From Variovorax sp. ZS18.2.2 (GTDB lineage Bacteria > Pseudomonadota > Gammaproteobacteria > Burkholderiales > Burkholderiaceae_C), in the NCBI RefSeq assembly GCF_024701975.1, contig NZ_JANLNM010000001.1:992001-1056000 (forward strand): a stretch of 64,000 nt of DNA, in the 5' to 3' direction. This document shows, piece by piece, positions 47,880 through 57,842 of this stretch. The notes under the pieces are model-generated. The model was not told the origin of the DNA. It worked only from the letters and a program-made list of their open reading frames with translations, and ran no database searches. Position 1 is the stretch's first letter. Each line of letters begins with the position of its first letter. The position numbers and the translations under genes were made by a program.

Positions 47880-47916
47880 AGGGCGCCGCCTATCCAGCGG
47901 CCCTTTTCTTTTCTCT
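47880..47916 (+). terminator. Terminator between tilS and lysC
   Basis: GGGCGCCGC, a short loop and GCGGCCC pair with one bulged G, followed by TTTTCTTTTC. It lies in the 61-base gap, so lysC may need its own promoter or readthrough. Confidence 0.6.
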
Positions 47917-47926
47917 GATTTCATCC

Positions 47927-49195
47927 ATGGCATTGATCGTTCACAAATACGGCGGTACGTCGATGGGCTCGACCGAGCGCATCCGAAATGTCGCCAAGCG
48001 CGTCGCCAAGTGGGCGCGCGCCGGCCACCAGATGATCGTGGTTCCGAGCGCCATGAGCGGCGAGACCAATCGCCTGCTTGGCCTCGCCAAGGAACTGGCG
48101 CCGAGCAAACCGGGCGACGCCCATAACCGCGAACTCGACATGCTGGCATCGACCGGCGAACAGGCTTCGTCCGCGCTGCTGGCCATTGCGCTGCAGGCCG
48201 AGGGCATGGAGTCGGTGAGCTACGCGGGCTGGCAGGTGCCGGTGCGCACCGACAGCTCGCACACCAAGGCCCGCATCGAGAGCATTGACGACCTGCGCGT
48301 GATGGCCGACCTGAACGCGGGCAAGGTGGTGGTCATCACCGGCTTCCAGGGCGTGGACGACGCGGGCAACATCACCACGCTGGGTCGTGGCGGCAGCGAC
48401 ACCTCGGCGGTGGCCATTGCGGCCGCCATGAAGGCGCACGAATGCCTGATCTATACCGACGTGGACGGTGTCTACACCACCGACCCGCGCGTCGAGCCCG
48501 ATGCGCGCCGCCTCACCACCGTGAGTTTCGAAGAGATGCTCGAAATGGCGAGCCTCGGCTCCAAGGTGCTGCAGATCCGCTCGGTGGAATTCGCCGGCAA
48601 ATACAAGGTGCCGCTGCGCGTGCTCTCGAGCTTCACGCCGTGGGACATCGACATCAATGAAGAGGCCAAGTCCGGCACGCTGATCACTTTCGAGGAAGAC
48701 GAAAACATGGAACAAGCCGTCGTATCCGGCATCGCATTCAACCGCGACGAAGCCAAGATCTCGGTGCTCGGTGTGCCCGACAAGCCGGGCATCGCGTATC
48801 ACATCCTCGGTGCCGTGGCGGACGCCAACATCGAGGTCGACGTGATCATCCAGAACCTGAGCAAGGACGGCAAGACCGACTTCAGCTTCACAGTGCATCG
48901 CAACGAGTACGCGAAGACGATCGATCTCCTGCAGTCGAAGGTCATGCCCTCGCTGGGCGCGACCGAGATCGTGGGCGATACCAAGATCTGCAAGGTCAGC
49001 ATCGTGGGCATCGGCATGCGCAGCCACGTGGGTGTGGCGAGCAAGATGTTCCGCGTGCTGAGCGAAGAGGGCATCAACATCCAGATGATTTCGACCAGCG
49101 AGATCAAGACCTCGGTCGTGATCGACGAAAAATACATGGAATTGGCCGTCCGGGCGCTGCATAAAGCCTTCGATCTGGACCAACCGGCCGTCTGA
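47927..49195 (+). CDS. lysC: Aspartate kinase
   Basis: A 422-residue monofunctional aspartokinase, first enzyme of the aspartate family pathway. Kinase features: [42 protein letters not shown] and [16 protein letters not shown]. The C-terminal third holds two ACT domains ([40 protein letters not shown]), so feedback inhibition by lysine and/or threonine is expected. The start ATG at 47927 is the canonical family start. Confidence 0.97.
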   Translation: MALIVHKYGGTSMGSTERIRNVAKRVAKWARAGHQMIVVPSAMSGETNRLLGLAKELAPSKPGDAHNRELDMLASTGEQASSALLAIALQAEGMESVSYAGWQVPVRTDSSHTKARIESIDDLRVMADLNAGKVVVITGFQGVDDAGNITTLGRGGSDTSAVAIAAAMKAHECLIYTDVDGVYTTDPRVEPDARRLTTVSFEEMLEMASLGSKVLQIRSVEFAGKYKVPLRVLSSFTPWDIDINEEAKSGTLITFEEDENMEQAVVSGIAFNRDEAKISVLGVPDKPGIAYHILGAVADANIEVDVIIQNLSKDGKTDFSFTVHRNEYAKTIDLLQSKVMPSLGATEIVGDTKICKVSIVGIGMRSHVGVASKMFRVLSEEGINIQMISTSEIKTSVVIDEKYMELAVRALHKAFDLDQPAV

Positions 49196-49221
49196 CAGTG
49201 GCATAATCTCGGCTTCTTTCA

Positions 49222-49314
49222 GGAACTGTGACCGAGTGGCCGAAGGTGCTCCCCTGCTAAGGGAGTATGGGGTGTAGAGCCTCATCGAGGGTTCGAATCC
49301 CTCCGGTTCCGCCA
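49222..49314 (+). tRNA. tRNA-Ser (anticodon GCU)
   Basis: A complete class II tRNA. The 7-bp acceptor pairs GGAACTG with CGGTTCC, the anticodon arm is CTCCC-CTGCTAA-GGGAG with anticodon GCT, a long variable arm follows as in serine tRNAs, the T arm contains GGTTCGAATCC, and CCA is encoded at 49312-49314. It reads AGC/AGU codons. A strong terminator follows 10 bases later. Confidence 0.97.
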
Positions 49315-49324
49315 GATAGCAAGC

Positions 49325-49352
49325 AAAAACGGCCCCTCACGGGGCCGTTTTT
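49325..49352 (+). terminator. Rho-independent terminator after tRNA-Ser
   Basis: AAAAACGGCCCC-TCAC-GGGGCCGTTTTT: a near-perfect stem with flanking A and T tracts. It can end both the tRNA transcript and the convergent sigma-54 regulator transcript. Confidence 0.92.
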
Positions 49353-49370
49353 CATTTCTGGCCTCCACAC

Positions 49371-50504
49371 CTACTTCAACGCCGAAATCTCCCGGCTCTT
49401 GATAAGCCTGGAGCGCAAGATGTTCCGGCTAATGCCCAGCAGCCTCGCCGCCTGCACCTGGTTGCGATGGCAGAACTCGAAAGCCGTGCGCATCACGGTG
49501 TCCTCGATCAGCTCGAACATCTGTTCGTGAGGCTCGTTGAACAGCTCGCGCAGCACCGTCTCCAGCGCCTGCTGCGGCGTGGCATGCGCAGGGGCCTCGC
49601 TCTCGGCCGGCCGCCTCTGGATGTTCAGCGAAGACAGGTGCAGGTGCTCCGCGCCCAGCACGTCGTGCTGGCAGATCAGGAGCGCGTGGTGAATCACGTT
49701 CTCCAGCTCGCGGATGTTGCCGGGCCAGCCGTGCTCGGAGAGCTTTTGCTCGGCATCGGCGTCGAGGCGCACCGCGCCGTACCCCAGCCGCTGGCGGTAT
49801 TCCTCGATGAAATGCCGCGCCAGCGGAAGAATGTCGCCGGGGCGCTCGCGCAGCGTGGGCAGCGCGAGGTGCACCACATGCAGCCGGTAGAACAGGTCTT
49901 CGCGGAAGTGGCCGGCGGCCACCGCGTCCTGCAGCCGCACGTTGGTCGCGGCCACCACGCGCACGTCGATGGGCACGCTCTTGCGCGAGCCCAGCCGCAC
50001 CACCTCGCGCTCCTGCAGCACGCGCAGCAACTTGACCTGGATCGACAGCGGCAGGTCGCCGATTTCGTCGAGGAACAGCGTGCCGCCGTTGGCCGCCTCG
50101 AACCAGCCCGTCTTGGCCGAGAACGCGCCGGTGAAGGCGCCTTTCTCGTGGCCGAAGAGTTCGCTCTCGACCAGGCTTTCGGAGAAGGCGCCGCAGTTCA
50201 CCGCCACGAAGGGCTTGCCGCTGCGGCGGCTCAGGTCGTGCACATGCCGTGCGATCAGTTCCTTGCCGGTGCCGGTCTCTCCGATGATGAGCACGTTGGC
50301 ATCGCTGGGCGCCACCATGCGGATGCGTTCGAGCAGCGCGGCCGAGCGCGGGTCCTGGAACACCTGCGCGGTGGCGCGGATCGAGGTGGTGAGCTTGCGC
50401 GGGTTGGGAAAGGTCAGCAGCGTGGGCGCGTCCCAGTCCTCGTCGGCGGTGGAAGAGGCATCGACCGATGGCAGCACGTCGAAGGGGCGGGTGTAGGCGG
50501 TCAT
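49371..50504 (-). CDS. Sigma-54-dependent activator without sensor domain (SfnR-like)
   Basis: A 377-residue bacterial enhancer-binding protein. A short N-terminus (about 55 residues, no receiver, PAS or GAF domain) precedes the AAA+ domain: Walker [24 protein letters not shown] loop in [14 protein letters not shown] that contacts sigma-54, Walker [15 protein letters not shown] and [13 protein letters not shown]. The C-terminal Fis-type helix-turn-helix reads [20 protein letters not shown]. The lack of a sensor domain is as in SfnR of Pseudomonas sulfone use, where control is at expression level. Its start overlaps the upstream oxidoreductase stop (ATGA). Three sigma-54 promoters and matching palindromes lie in this island, so it is the likely activator of these genes. 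Confidence 0.92.
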   Translation of the reverse strand: MTAYTRPFDVLPSVDASSTADEDWDAPTLLTFPNPRKLTTSIRATAQVFQDPRSAALLERIRMVAPSDANVLIIGETGTGKELIARHVHDLSRRSGKPFVAVNCGAFSESLVESELFGHEKGAFTGAFSAKTGWFEAANGGTLFLDEIGDLPLSIQVKLLRVLQEREVVRLGSRKSVPIDVRVVAATNVRLQDAVAAGHFREDLFYRLHVVHLALPTLRERPGDILPLARHFIEEYRQRLGYGAVRLDADAEQKLSEHGWPGNIRELENVIHHALLICQHDVLGAEHLHLSSLNIQRRPAESEAPAHATPQQALETVLRELFNEPHEQMFELIEDTVMRTAFEFCHRNQVQAARLLGISRNILRSRLIKSREISALK

Positions 50505-51688
50505 GAGTAGAAGGTCGGTACGGGGTATTGCTGCTTGAGGGCCCATTCGCCGAGCTCGCGCAGCTTGTAGGCCACGGGGTCGTGCAGGGTCTGGGTGCGC
50601 AGGTTGCGCCAGTGGCGGTCCAGGCGCAGGCCGCCGTGGGTGGCGCGCGCGCCGGCTACGTCGAACATGCGCGTACAGATGTCCAGGCCCGTGTTCGTGG
50701 CCGCGACCTTGGCGGTGGCCACCGCCAGCGCGACGTCGCCGCGCTCGCTCTCGGTCAGCGCGGGGCCGCGCCGCCAGGCCGTGTCGAGCCGGTCGGCCGC
50801 GCGGTCGGCCAGCACCCGCACGCTCTCCAGGCCGACCCAGAAGTCACCGTAGTGGCCGAGCACATAAGGGTCTTCGTGCATCTGAGACACGTGGGCCGCG
50901 TGCCAGGGGCGCGACTCGTGCAGCGTGTAGTGCCGGGCATCGTTGAAGGCCGCCTCGGCGATGCCCAGGTAGATGTTGGCCAGCACGAGCTGCGACACCA
51001 GCGGCCGAAGGCATGCGAAAGGCGTCGAGAGCGGCCCCGGGTCGGCCAGCACCTCGTGCTGCTCCACGCGCACCTTCTCGAAGGTCACGCTGCCGCTGTC
51101 GGTTTGGCGCTGGCCGATGTTGTTCCAGTCGGGCGCAACGAAGATGCCCGAGCGGCCGGTGGGCACCGCCGCGACGATGAAGGCGCCGCTGCCTGCTTCG
51201 CGCGCCGAGGCGATGAGCATCTCGGAGTCGAGCGCGCCCGAGCAGAAGCTCTTCTGCCCGGTGAACTCGCGCCAGCCCTCGCGTGCGCTCGACACCGTGC
51301 GGTCGTCCAGCGGGTTGAGCGCATTGCCCCAGAACCAGCGGCGACGCGCGGTCTGCTCGAACCACGGCTGCCATTGCGCGGGCCGTGCGAACAGGCGCAC
51401 CGTGGCCAGCATGAGGTGATGGAAACCGAACACATGCGCGATCGAGCTGTCGGCCTGCGCGAGCAGGCGCACGACATCGAGCGTCTCGCGCCAGTCCGCG
51501 CCGCCGCCGCCGAACTCGTGCGGAATGCTCAGGGCCAGCAGGCCGCTGTCGCGCAGGGCATCGCGCTCGGCCTTCGGCGTGCCGCCGCGCTCGTCGCGCT
51601 CCACCGCGGTGGCGGCGAAGCGCTGCATGAGATCGCGCGCGATGTCGCGCGGGGATTCGGCAACCGGAATGGAAAGAACGGAACTCAC
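50501..51688 (-). CDS. Acyl-CoA-dehydrogenase-fold monooxygenase (SfnB/DszC-like)
   Basis: A 395-residue flavoprotein of the acyl-CoA dehydrogenase fold. Characteristic pieces: [87 protein letters not shown] and [19 protein letters not shown]. Members near sulfur genes (SfnB, DszC) use reduced flavin to oxygenate organosulfur compounds and do not dehydrogenate acyl-CoA. It is divergent from ssuD and translationally coupled to the regulator downstream. The GTG at 51688 has AAGGA upstream; a longer form from 51733 is possible. Confidence 0.83.
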   Translation of the reverse strand: MSSVLSIPVAESPRDIARDLMQRFAATAVERDERGGTPKAERDALRDSGLLALSIPHEFGGGGADWRETLDVVRLLAQADSSIAHVFGFHHLMLATVRLFARPAQWQPWFEQTARRRWFWGNALNPLDDRTVSSAREGWREFTGQKSFCSGALDSEMLIASAREAGSGAFIVAAVPTGRSGIFVAPDWNNIGQRQTDSGSVTFEKVRVEQHEVLADPGPLSTPFACLRPLVSQLVLANIYLGIAEAAFNDARHYTLHESRPWHAAHVSQMHEDPYVLGHYGDFWVGLESVRVLADRAADRLDTAWRRGPALTESERGDVALAVATAKVAATNTGLDICTRMFDVAGARATHGGLRLDRHWRNLRTQTLHDPVAYKLRELGEWALKQQYPVPTFYS

Positions 51689-51736
51689 ACACAAGTCCTT
51701 GGTGACGTACCGGGCAGGTACAGAAGGCAGCACGGT

Positions 51737-51752
51737 TGCTGCGCCAGCAGCA
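51737..51752. promoter_or_regulatory. Predicted activator site TGCTG-N6-CAGCA, regulator/oxidase side
   Basis: A perfect palindrome TGCTG-cgccag-CAGCA, 49 bases upstream of the minus-strand oxidase start. Identical half-sites recur upstream of ssuD, of the binding-protein gene and of msuE, and not elsewhere that I noticed. It is predicted to bind the adjacent SfnR-like activator. Confidence 0.55.
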
Positions 51753-51809
51753 TGTTCGCGGCGAAGAAGAGCGCGACCAACGATGCGATCCGTCTATCGA
51801 TCCTCGTTT

Positions 51810-51887
51810 TGCTTCCATGGCAGCAGTGCGGACGGATCGATGTGCCGCGTGCAGCAGATGTGGTGTTCGGCTGCTGCTCCAGCAGCA
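51810..51887. promoter_or_regulatory. Cluster of predicted activator sites upstream of ssuD
   Basis: Three sites at 31-bp steps: 51810-51825 (TGCTT-ccatgg-CAGCA, one mismatch), 51841-51856 (only the CAGCA half good), and 51872-51887 (perfect TGCTG-ctccag-CAGCA). The last lies about 40 bases upstream of the -24 element at 51929. Regular 3-helical-turn spacing is typical of enhancer arrays for sigma-54 activators. Confidence 0.55.
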
Positions 51888-51927
51888 GAAATCGCGTGCT
51901 TTGGCGCGTTCCCGCAGGCAGGGCGAT

Positions 51928-51943
51928 TGGCACGCTAACTGCT
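51928..51943 (+). promoter_or_regulatory. Sigma-54 promoter of ssuD
   Basis: TTGGCACG-CTAAC-TGCT: GG at 51929-51930 and GC at 51941-51942, separated by exactly 10 bases, matching the YTGGCACGNNNNTTGCW consensus. Counting the C as -12 puts +1 at 51954, the A of the predicted start codon. Confidence 0.7.
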
Positions 51944-51953
51944 GAACTGCCGC

Positions 51954-53117
51954 ATGCAACTTTTCTGGTTCCTCCCCACGCACGGCGACAGCCGCTACCT
52001 CGGCACCTCGCGCGGCGCGCGCACCGTGAGTCATCGCTACCTGCGGCAAGTGGCGCAGGCCGCCGACGAACTTGGCTACGAAGGCGTGCTGATTCCGACG
52101 GGGCGCTCGTGCGAAGACTCGTGGGTCGTCGCCTCGTCGCTCGCGGCACAGACCGAGCGGCTCAAGTTCCTGGTCGCGATCCGCCCCGGCATCATTTCGC
52201 CGACGGTCTCCGCGCGGCAGGCCGCAACGCTCGACCGCTTCTCGGACGGCCGCCTCCTTATCAACGTCGTGACCGGCGGCGACCCCGACGAGCAGCACGG
52301 CGACGGCAGCTTCCTCACGCACGCCGAGCGCTACGAAGTCACCGACGAATTCCTGCGCATCTGGCGCGGCGTGGCGGCGGGCGAGACGGTCAACTTCTCG
52401 GGCAAGCACCTGCGCGTCGAGAACGCGAAGACGCTCTATCCACCAGTGCAGAAGCCTTATCCGCCGCTGTGGTTCGGCGGCTCGTCGGAGGCGGCCATCG
52501 AACTCGCGGGCGAGCAGGTCGACGTGTACCTCACCTGGGGCGAGCCGCCGGCGGACGTGGCCGACAAGATCGCCAAGGCCCGTGCCGCTGCAGCGAAGCA
52601 CGGCCGCACGCTGCGCTTCGGCATCCGCCTGCATGTGATCGTGCGCGAGACCAGCGAAGCGGCCTGGCGCGCCGCCGACGAGCTCATCTCCTATGTGACG
52701 GACGACACCATCGCCGCTGCGCAGAAAGCCTTCTCGCGCTTCGACTCGGTGGGCCAGCAGCGCATGGCCGCGTTGCACGGCGGGCGGCGCGACAAGCTCG
52801 AGGTGTCGCCGAACCTGTGGGCCGGCGTGGGCCTGGTGCGCGGCGGTGCGGGCACGGCGCTCGTGGGCAGCCCGGAGGAGGTGGCGGCGCGCATCAAGGA
52901 ATACGCGGCGCTCGGCGTGGAGACTTTCATCTTCTCGGGCTATCCGCATCTCGAAGAGGCGTACCGCGTGGCCGAGCTGCTGTTCCCGTTGCTGCCGCTG
53001 GACCATGTGCGACCGGCGGGGCAGGCGAACATCACCGGGCCCTTCGGCGAGGTCATCGCCAACGACATCGTGCCGCCTTCGTCGCAATCGCCGGTGCGCG
53101 AGAAGGCCGCCGCATGA
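51954..53117 (+). CDS. ssuD: FMNH2-dependent alkanesulfonate monooxygenase (SsuD type)
   Basis: A 387-residue LLM-class flavin monooxygenase. It follows SsuD closely: [105 protein letters not shown] and [18 protein letters not shown]. It releases sulfite from alkanesulfonates with reduced FMN from a partner reductase such as the MsuE-like protein of this island. Its stop overlaps the next oxidoreductase (ATGA). Confidence 0.92.
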   Translation: MQLFWFLPTHGDSRYLGTSRGARTVSHRYLRQVAQAADELGYEGVLIPTGRSCEDSWVVASSLAAQTERLKFLVAIRPGIISPTVSARQAATLDRFSDGRLLINVVTGGDPDEQHGDGSFLTHAERYEVTDEFLRIWRGVAAGETVNFSGKHLRVENAKTLYPPVQKPYPPLWFGGSSEAAIELAGEQVDVYLTWGEPPADVADKIAKARAAAAKHGRTLRFGIRLHVIVRETSEAAWRAADELISYVTDDTIAAAQKAFSRFDSVGQQRMAALHGGRRDKLEVSPNLWAGVGLVRGGAGTALVGSPEEVAARIKEYAALGVETFIFSGYPHLEEAYRVAELLFPLLPLDHVRPAGQANITGPFGEVIANDIVPPSSQSPVREKAAA

Positions 53118-54304
53118 AGCATTTCTCTGCAGAGGCCGGTGATGAAGTCGTGCCATGGCATGCGACGGCGCAGCGCATCACGCAGGCATTGGCGCAGACC
53201 GCCGTAGAGCGCGACCAGCGCGGCGGCACGCCGAAGGCCGAGCGCGACCTGCTGCGCGACAGCGGCCTGCTCATGCTCAGCGTGCCGACCGAACTCGGCG
53301 GCCTCGGCGCGAGCTGGCAGCAGACGCTCGATGTGGTGCGCGGCTTCGCGCGCGTCGACAGCTCGGTGGCGCACCTGTTCGCCTTTCATCACCTGTTGCT
53401 CGCGACCACGCAGCTCTTCGCGCAGCGCGCGCAGTGGCAGCCGTGGATCGAGCAGACGCGTGTGCAGCGCTGGTTCTGGGGCAATGCACTGAACCCGCTG
53501 GACAAATCCACGCGCGCGGAGGCGGTCGATGGCGGGTACGTGTTCTCGGGCCGAAAGAGCTTCTGCTCAGGCGCAAGCGACTCCGACATGCTGCTCGCCT
53601 CGGCCCTCGATGCAAACGACCGCCTGCTGATCGGCGTCGTGCCCACGCAGCGCGCGGGCATCACTGTGCTCGATGACTGGGACAACATGGGCCAGCGCCA
53701 GACCGACAGCGGCAGCGTGCGGTTCGACAACGTGCGGGTCGATGCGGGTGAACTGCTGCTCGACCCCGGCCCGCTCTCGACGCCGTTCGCCTGCCTGCGT
53801 CCGCTGCTGGCGCAACTGATCCTCGCGAACATCTACCTCGGCCTCGGCGAAGGCGCGCTCGAAGAGGCGAAGTCTTTCACGCTGCAGCAGGGCCGCCCCT
53901 GGCTGTTCTCGACGGCCGCGTCCGCAAACGAAGACCCCTACGTGCTCACGCACTACGGCGACTTCTGGCTCGCGCTGCAAGGCGCACGCATGCTGCTCGA
54001 CCAGGCAGCGGCGGCATTCGACCAGGCGTGGCTGCGCGGCACTTCGCTCGATGAACAGGAGCGCGGACAGGTCGCCGTCGCTGTCGCCGCAGCCAAGGTC
54101 GCGAGCACGCGCGCGAGCCTCGAGGTGGCGCACCGCATGTTCGAAGTGACGGGCGCGCGCGCCACCACCGCGGCGCTGCGCCTGGACCGCTACTGGCGCA
54201 ACCTGCGCGTGCACACGCTGCACGATCCGGTCGACTACAAGCTGCGCGAACTCGGCGACTGGGCGCTCAATGCGCGCGTGCCGCAACCCAGTTTCTATTC
54301 CTGA
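53114..54304 (+). CDS. Acyl-CoA-dehydrogenase-fold monooxygenase (SfnB/DszC-like)
   Basis: A 396-residue paralogue of the protein at 50501, with which it shares [85 protein letters not shown] and the C-terminal ending of PxFYS. The two flank ssuD in opposite orientation, so one arose by duplication of the other. Coupled to ssuD by ATGA. A role as flavin-dependent organosulfur monooxygenase is inferred from context. Confidence 0.83.
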   Translation: MKHFSAEAGDEVVPWHATAQRITQALAQTAVERDQRGGTPKAERDLLRDSGLLMLSVPTELGGLGASWQQTLDVVRGFARVDSSVAHLFAFHHLLLATTQLFAQRAQWQPWIEQTRVQRWFWGNALNPLDKSTRAEAVDGGYVFSGRKSFCSGASDSDMLLASALDANDRLLIGVVPTQRAGITVLDDWDNMGQRQTDSGSVRFDNVRVDAGELLLDPGPLSTPFACLRPLLAQLILANIYLGLGEGALEEAKSFTLQQGRPWLFSTAASANEDPYVLTHYGDFWLALQGARMLLDQAAAAFDQAWLRGTSLDEQERGQVAVAVAAAKVASTRASLEVAHRMFEVTGARATTAALRLDRYWRNLRVHTLHDPVDYKLRELGDWALNARVPQPSFYS

Positions 54305-54323
54305 ATTTCTTCAGCGTCCGATG

Positions 54324-54358
54324 CAACGGGCCTGTGACCTCGCGTCGCAGGCCCGTTG
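54324..54358 (+). terminator. Hairpin after the ssuD operon
   Basis: A perfect 11-bp stem CAACGGGCCTG / CAGGCCCGTTG with a 13-base loop, 20 bases after the stop codon. The T-tract is weak (TGCTTTG), so termination may be partial. Confidence 0.6.
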
Positions 54359-54392
54359 TGCTTTGCGCGTGCGATGGGTGAGGGCGCGGCAC

Positions 54393-54438
54393 TGCTGGCT
54401 CATCAGCAACCTACCCGCAGCCTGCTGCCGACCCAGCA
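54393..54438. promoter_or_regulatory. Paired predicted activator sites upstream of the ABC transporter
   Basis: Two perfect palindromes, TGCTG-gctcat-CAGCA (54393-54408) and TGCTG-ccgacc-CAGCA (54423-54438), exactly 30 bp apart, about 55-100 bases upstream of the sigma-54 -24 element. The same pair with the same spacing lies upstream of the MsuE-like gene. Confidence 0.6.
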
Positions 54439-54590
54439 TGCGCGACGGCAGCCAATGCGTGCTAACTCGTTGATTCATATGGGGTGAGGAAGTGGCACGC
54501 CATTCGCTTATATCCATTGCGCTGCGAATACATCGCGGCTTCCAAACTGAGGTCATATCAACATGCGTCGAAAACAGAATGTCCTTGCTG
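54404..54590 (+). repeat. Duplicated promoter and gene-start segment, copy 1
   Basis: This segment and 63264-63450 are copies of each other, from a CAGCAA within the first activator site through the sigma-54 promoter and ribosome binding site to about the ninth codon. Shared exact blocks include CGCAGCCTGCTGCCGA, CTAACTCGTTGATTCATA, AGTGGCACGCCATTCGCTTA and GGTCATATCAACATG. Confidence 0.85.
54493..54508 (+). promoter_or_regulatory. Sigma-54 promoter of the ABC transporter operon
   Basis: TGGCACGCCATTCGCT: GG at 54494-54495 and GC at 54506-54507 with 10 bases between. Predicted +1 is about 54519, leaving a 44-base leader with GAGG ahead of the ATG at 54563. Confidence 0.72.
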
Positions 54591-55972
54591 CGCCCGGCTC
54601 GTCGGCCACTGCGCCTTCCGCCATCGCATCGGCCCTGAACCGCCGCCGATTCATCGGCACGGCAGCCGCCTTGGGCGCTGCGGGCGCGCTGGCTGCGTGC
54701 GGCAAGAAAGACGTCGAGGCGCCGCCACCCGTGGCCTCGGCGGACGTGGGCGCGAGCGGAAAAAAATACGCCGGCCAGTCGCTGAACCTCTTGTTCAACC
54801 AGCCTCATGCGCTGGCGGGCAAGCTCCTCGCGCAGGAGTTCGAAGCGCTCACCGGCGCCAAGGTGACCGTCACGCCGGTGCCCTACGACCAGTTGCATGC
54901 GCAGGCCACGCTCGATGTGCAGTCGGGCGCGAACCAGTTCGACGTCATCGATTATTTCTATCACACGCTCGGCGCGCTGGTGGCCGACAAGGTGGTGGTC
55001 GACGTCACCGACCGCATCGCCCGCGATGCCGCACAGATCGAGCCGGGCGACTTCCTGCCATCGCTCTACGACACCTACACCTTGCGCGATGGCCGTCGCT
55101 GGGGCCTGCCCTATGACGGCGACACGCATGTCCTGTTCTACAACACCGAGATCTTCGGCCGGCACGGGTTGACGGCCCCCAAGACCTGGGACGACTACTA
55201 CAACGCCGCCCGCCTCATCACCGAGAAAGAGTCCGCCAACGGGATCTACGGCGCGGTGGTGCAGGGCTTCAAGATTCCGGTGATCGTGGGATCGTCGTAT
55301 GCCAACCGGCTGGCCGGTTTCGGCGGCAGCTTCTTCACACCCGATGGCAAGCCCGCGTTGACCAGCCCGCAGGCCATCGCTGCAGCCGAAGAGTTGGCGC
55401 GCATCGTGCCCTATGCCTTGCCCACACCCGCGGAAACGGCGTTCGAACATGCCTTGCCCGCTTTCCTGTCCGGCAAGGCGGCCATGATCGATTTCTGGAC
55501 CGACCTGGGCGTGACCGCGCAGGACCCCGCCTCTTCCAAGATCGTGGACAAGTGGGCGCTGGTGCAGCTGCCGGTGGGCGGCGAGAACAAGACGCCGCGC
55601 GCCGCATTGAATGCGGGCTTCGGCCTCGGCATCACGGCCGGCACCAAGAAGACAGAGCTCGCCTGGGAATTCATCAAATGGGCCACCAGCAAGGACATCT
55701 CGCTCCAGCAGGATGTGCTGCCGGGCAGCGGCATCGACCCCAACCGCACCTCGGTGCTGAACCATCCCGACTACATCAAGGCCGCGCCCAAGCTGCAGCC
55801 GGAGCTGAAGGCCGCCATCGGCGATGCGCTGGCCTGGCCGTTGCAGGCGCAGAGCCCCAAGCTGATGGATGCCTTGACCGAGCAGCTTGCGCTGATCGTG
55901 TCGGGAAAGAAGAAGCCCCGCGAGGCGCTGGAGGCCGCGCAAGCGAGCTGGGTGCAATTGCTCGCCGCATGA
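54563..55972 (+). CDS. ABC importer substrate-binding lipoprotein (family 1), Tat-type signal
   Basis: A 469-residue extracellular solute-binding protein. A twin-arginine motif NRRRFIG (residues 26-32) leads into AALGAAGALAACGKK, with lipobox Cys46, so it is likely exported folded and lipid-anchored. The binding fold includes LLFNQPHALAGKLLAQEFEA, VTVTPVPYDQLHAQATLDVQ and GLPYDGDTHVLFYNTEIFGR. It is closer to sugar/polyamine-type binding proteins than to SsuA. The first nine residues come from the duplicated promoter segment and match the start of the MsuE-like protein; the Tat motif therefore sits unusually far from the N-terminus. An organosulfur ligand is inferred from context. Confidence 0.87.
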   Translation: MRRKQNVLAAPGSSATAPSAIASALNRRRFIGTAAALGAAGALAACGKKDVEAPPPVASADVGASGKKYAGQSLNLLFNQPHALAGKLLAQEFEALTGAKVTVTPVPYDQLHAQATLDVQSGANQFDVIDYFYHTLGALVADKVVVDVTDRIARDAAQIEPGDFLPSLYDTYTLRDGRRWGLPYDGDTHVLFYNTEIFGRHGLTAPKTWDDYYNAARLITEKESANGIYGAVVQGFKIPVIVGSSYANRLAGFGGSFFTPDGKPALTSPQAIAAAEELARIVPYALPTPAETAFEHALPAFLSGKAAMIDFWTDLGVTAQDPASSKIVDKWALVQLPVGGENKTPRAALNAGFGLGITAGTKKTELAWEFIKWATSKDISLQQDVLPGSGIDPNRTSVLNHPDYIKAAPKLQPELKAAIGDALAWPLQAQSPKLMDALTEQLALIVSGKKKPREALEAAQASWVQLLAA

Positions 55973-56883
55973 GTGCCGTTGGCCAGCCATCGCCGGGAAC
56001 GTGGCACGCGCGGAGCCAGCACACGGCGCCGCGCTGGATGCTGACGCCCGCGACCCTCGGCCTTGCGCTGGTGTGCGTCGTGCCTGGGCTCTACACGCTG
56101 GCGCTGGCGTTCACGAAGTCCACGTTGGGCCAGCCGTTGACCGCGTGGGCAGGCTGGCGCAACTTCGAGACGCTGGTGCAGACCTCCGACTTCGCATTCA
56201 CGCTGCTGCGCACGGTGCTGTATGCGGTGCCGGCCTGCCTGTTCCAGCTGGTGCTCGGCCTCGCGATCGCGTTGCTGCTGCAGGCGCTGCGGCAAGGGCG
56301 CTGGGCGTACAGCCTGATCCTGCTGCCGCTGATGACGCCGCCGGTGCTCGTCGGTGTGGCCTGGAAGCTGCTGCTGGCGCCGGCGGGCGGCTTGCTCAAC
56401 GGCACCTTGCTGCGCCTGGGATGGGTAAACGAGCCGGTGTCGCTGCTGGGCTCCTCGACATGGGCCTTGCCTGCCGTGATGCTGGCGGACAGCTGGCAGT
56501 GGCTGCCCTTCGTGGTGGTGTTGTGCGTGGCCGCATTGCAGGCCCTTCCTTCCGATGTGTACGAGGCGGCTGCGCTCGATGGCGCGAGCCCGCGGCGGAT
56601 CTTCATCAAGATCACGCTGCCCCTGCTGGCGCCCGCGCTGGTCGGCATCTTCCTGCTGCGGGTGGTGATGTCGCTCAAGACCTTCGACCTGGTCTACATC
56701 CTCACCGCCGGCGGGCCGGGTCGCGCCACGACGCTGGCGAGCTACGAAGTCTGGAAGTCGGGCCTGCAGAACTTCGACATCGGGCAGGCCGCCGCGCAGA
56801 CGCTGGTCTTCTGCCTGCTGGTGGCGTGGGTGACATGGCCGATCCTCCGCACCCTGGCGTGGGTGGAGCGACGCACGGGCTAG
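55969..56883 (+). CDS. ABC importer permease (MalF/UgpA type)
   Basis: A 304-residue inner-membrane protein with six predicted helices, starting at LGLALVCVVPGLYTLALAF. The EAA loop that contacts the ATPase is YEAAALDGASPRRIFIKITL, about residues 200-220. Its start overlaps the binding-protein stop (ATGA). Confidence 0.9.
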   Translation: MSAVGQPSPGTWHARSQHTAPRWMLTPATLGLALVCVVPGLYTLALAFTKSTLGQPLTAWAGWRNFETLVQTSDFAFTLLRTVLYAVPACLFQLVLGLAIALLLQALRQGRWAYSLILLPLMTPPVLVGVAWKLLLAPAGGLLNGTLLRLGWVNEPVSLLGSSTWALPAVMLADSWQWLPFVVVLCVAALQALPSDVYEAAALDGASPRRIFIKITLPLLAPALVGIFLLRVVMSLKTFDLVYILTAGGPGRATTLASYEVWKSGLQNFDIGQAAAQTLVFCLLVAWVTWPILRTLAWVERRTG

Positions 56884-56912
56884 CCCCGTCGCACAGCCAT
56901 ACGGACTGAGAC

Positions 56913-57812
56913 ATGACGACAGCCAACGTATCCACCACGCACATCGGCACCGGCCCGGCGACAACGCACGCGAGCAACCAAGGCCGGACGAGGCCTGCGG
57001 TCCCCGCGCGCGAATGGCTGCGCAAGACGGCGCTGCGACTCGCGCTTGCATCGGTACTGGTCTTCTGCCTTCTGCCGATCGCCTTCCTGGTCGCGACCTC
57101 GTTCAAGACGCGGGACGAAGTGCTCTCGGGCCACTTCCTGCCCCTGGCGCCCACGCTGGCCAACTGGTCCACGGTGTTCGACATTGCGCCGCTGCATCGG
57201 AACTTGCTCAACTCGCTCGCGGTGGCGCTGGTCAGCGTGGCCGTGACGCTCGTGATCGCGGTGCCTGCGACCTATGCGGTGGTCAAGCTGCGGCGCGGGC
57301 CCGCGCTGGCCGGCGCCTTGCTGTCCAGCTACGTGGCGCCGCCCGTGGTGGCGCTGCTGCCGCTGTTCTTCATGATGCGCCACGCGGGGCTGAACAACAG
57401 CCTCTTCGGGCTGGGCCTGGTGGAAGGCCTGATGAACGTGCCGGTCGCGTTCTGGCTGCTGCGCAGCTTCTTCAAACAGGTGCCCGTGGCGCTGGACGAA
57501 GCCGCCTGGCTCGATGGCGTGGGTTATTGGCGCACGCTGTGGCGCGTGAACCTGCCGCTGCTGTGGCCCGGCCTCGTCTCCACGGGACTGATCTGCCTGA
57601 TCCTGACCTACAACGAGTTCCTGCTGGCCTCGGTGCTCAACAGCCGGCCCGACATCCGCACCATCACCGTCGCGATCTCGCTCTTCCAGGGCGAGCGGGT
57701 GGTGAACTTCGGGCAGATGGCCGCGGCCTCGCTGGTCGGCATTGCGCCGGTGTACCTGGTGGCGCTGGCGTTCCAGAAGCAGCTGGTCGGCGGCCTGGGG
57801 GCCGGGCGCTGA
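56913..57812 (+). CDS. ABC importer permease (MalG/UgpE type)
   Basis: A 299-residue inner-membrane protein with about six helices, the first ALASVLVFCLLPIAFLVATS after a 45-residue polar N-terminus. EAA loop: DEAAWLDGVGYWRTLWRVNL. It pairs with the preceding permease to form the channel. Confidence 0.9.
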   Translation: MTTANVSTTHIGTGPATTHASNQGRTRPAVPAREWLRKTALRLALASVLVFCLLPIAFLVATSFKTRDEVLSGHFLPLAPTLANWSTVFDIAPLHRNLLNSLAVALVSVAVTLVIAVPATYAVVKLRRGPALAGALLSSYVAPPVVALLPLFFMMRHAGLNNSLFGLGLVEGLMNVPVAFWLLRSFFKQVPVALDEAAWLDGVGYWRTLWRVNLPLLWPGLVSTGLICLILTYNEFLLASVLNSRPDIRTITVAISLFQGERVVNFGQMAAASLVGIAPVYLVALAFQKQLVGGLGAGR

Positions 57813-57842
57813 GCGCGGCTGTTCATTCTTCATTCGAGTTCC

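Noticed and set aside
50528..54304. 1258-codon plus-strand frame spanning the divergent sulfur genes
   Set aside because: Only its last 396 codons are real (oxygenase from 53114); the rest is antisense to the oxidase at 50501 and out of frame with ssuD.
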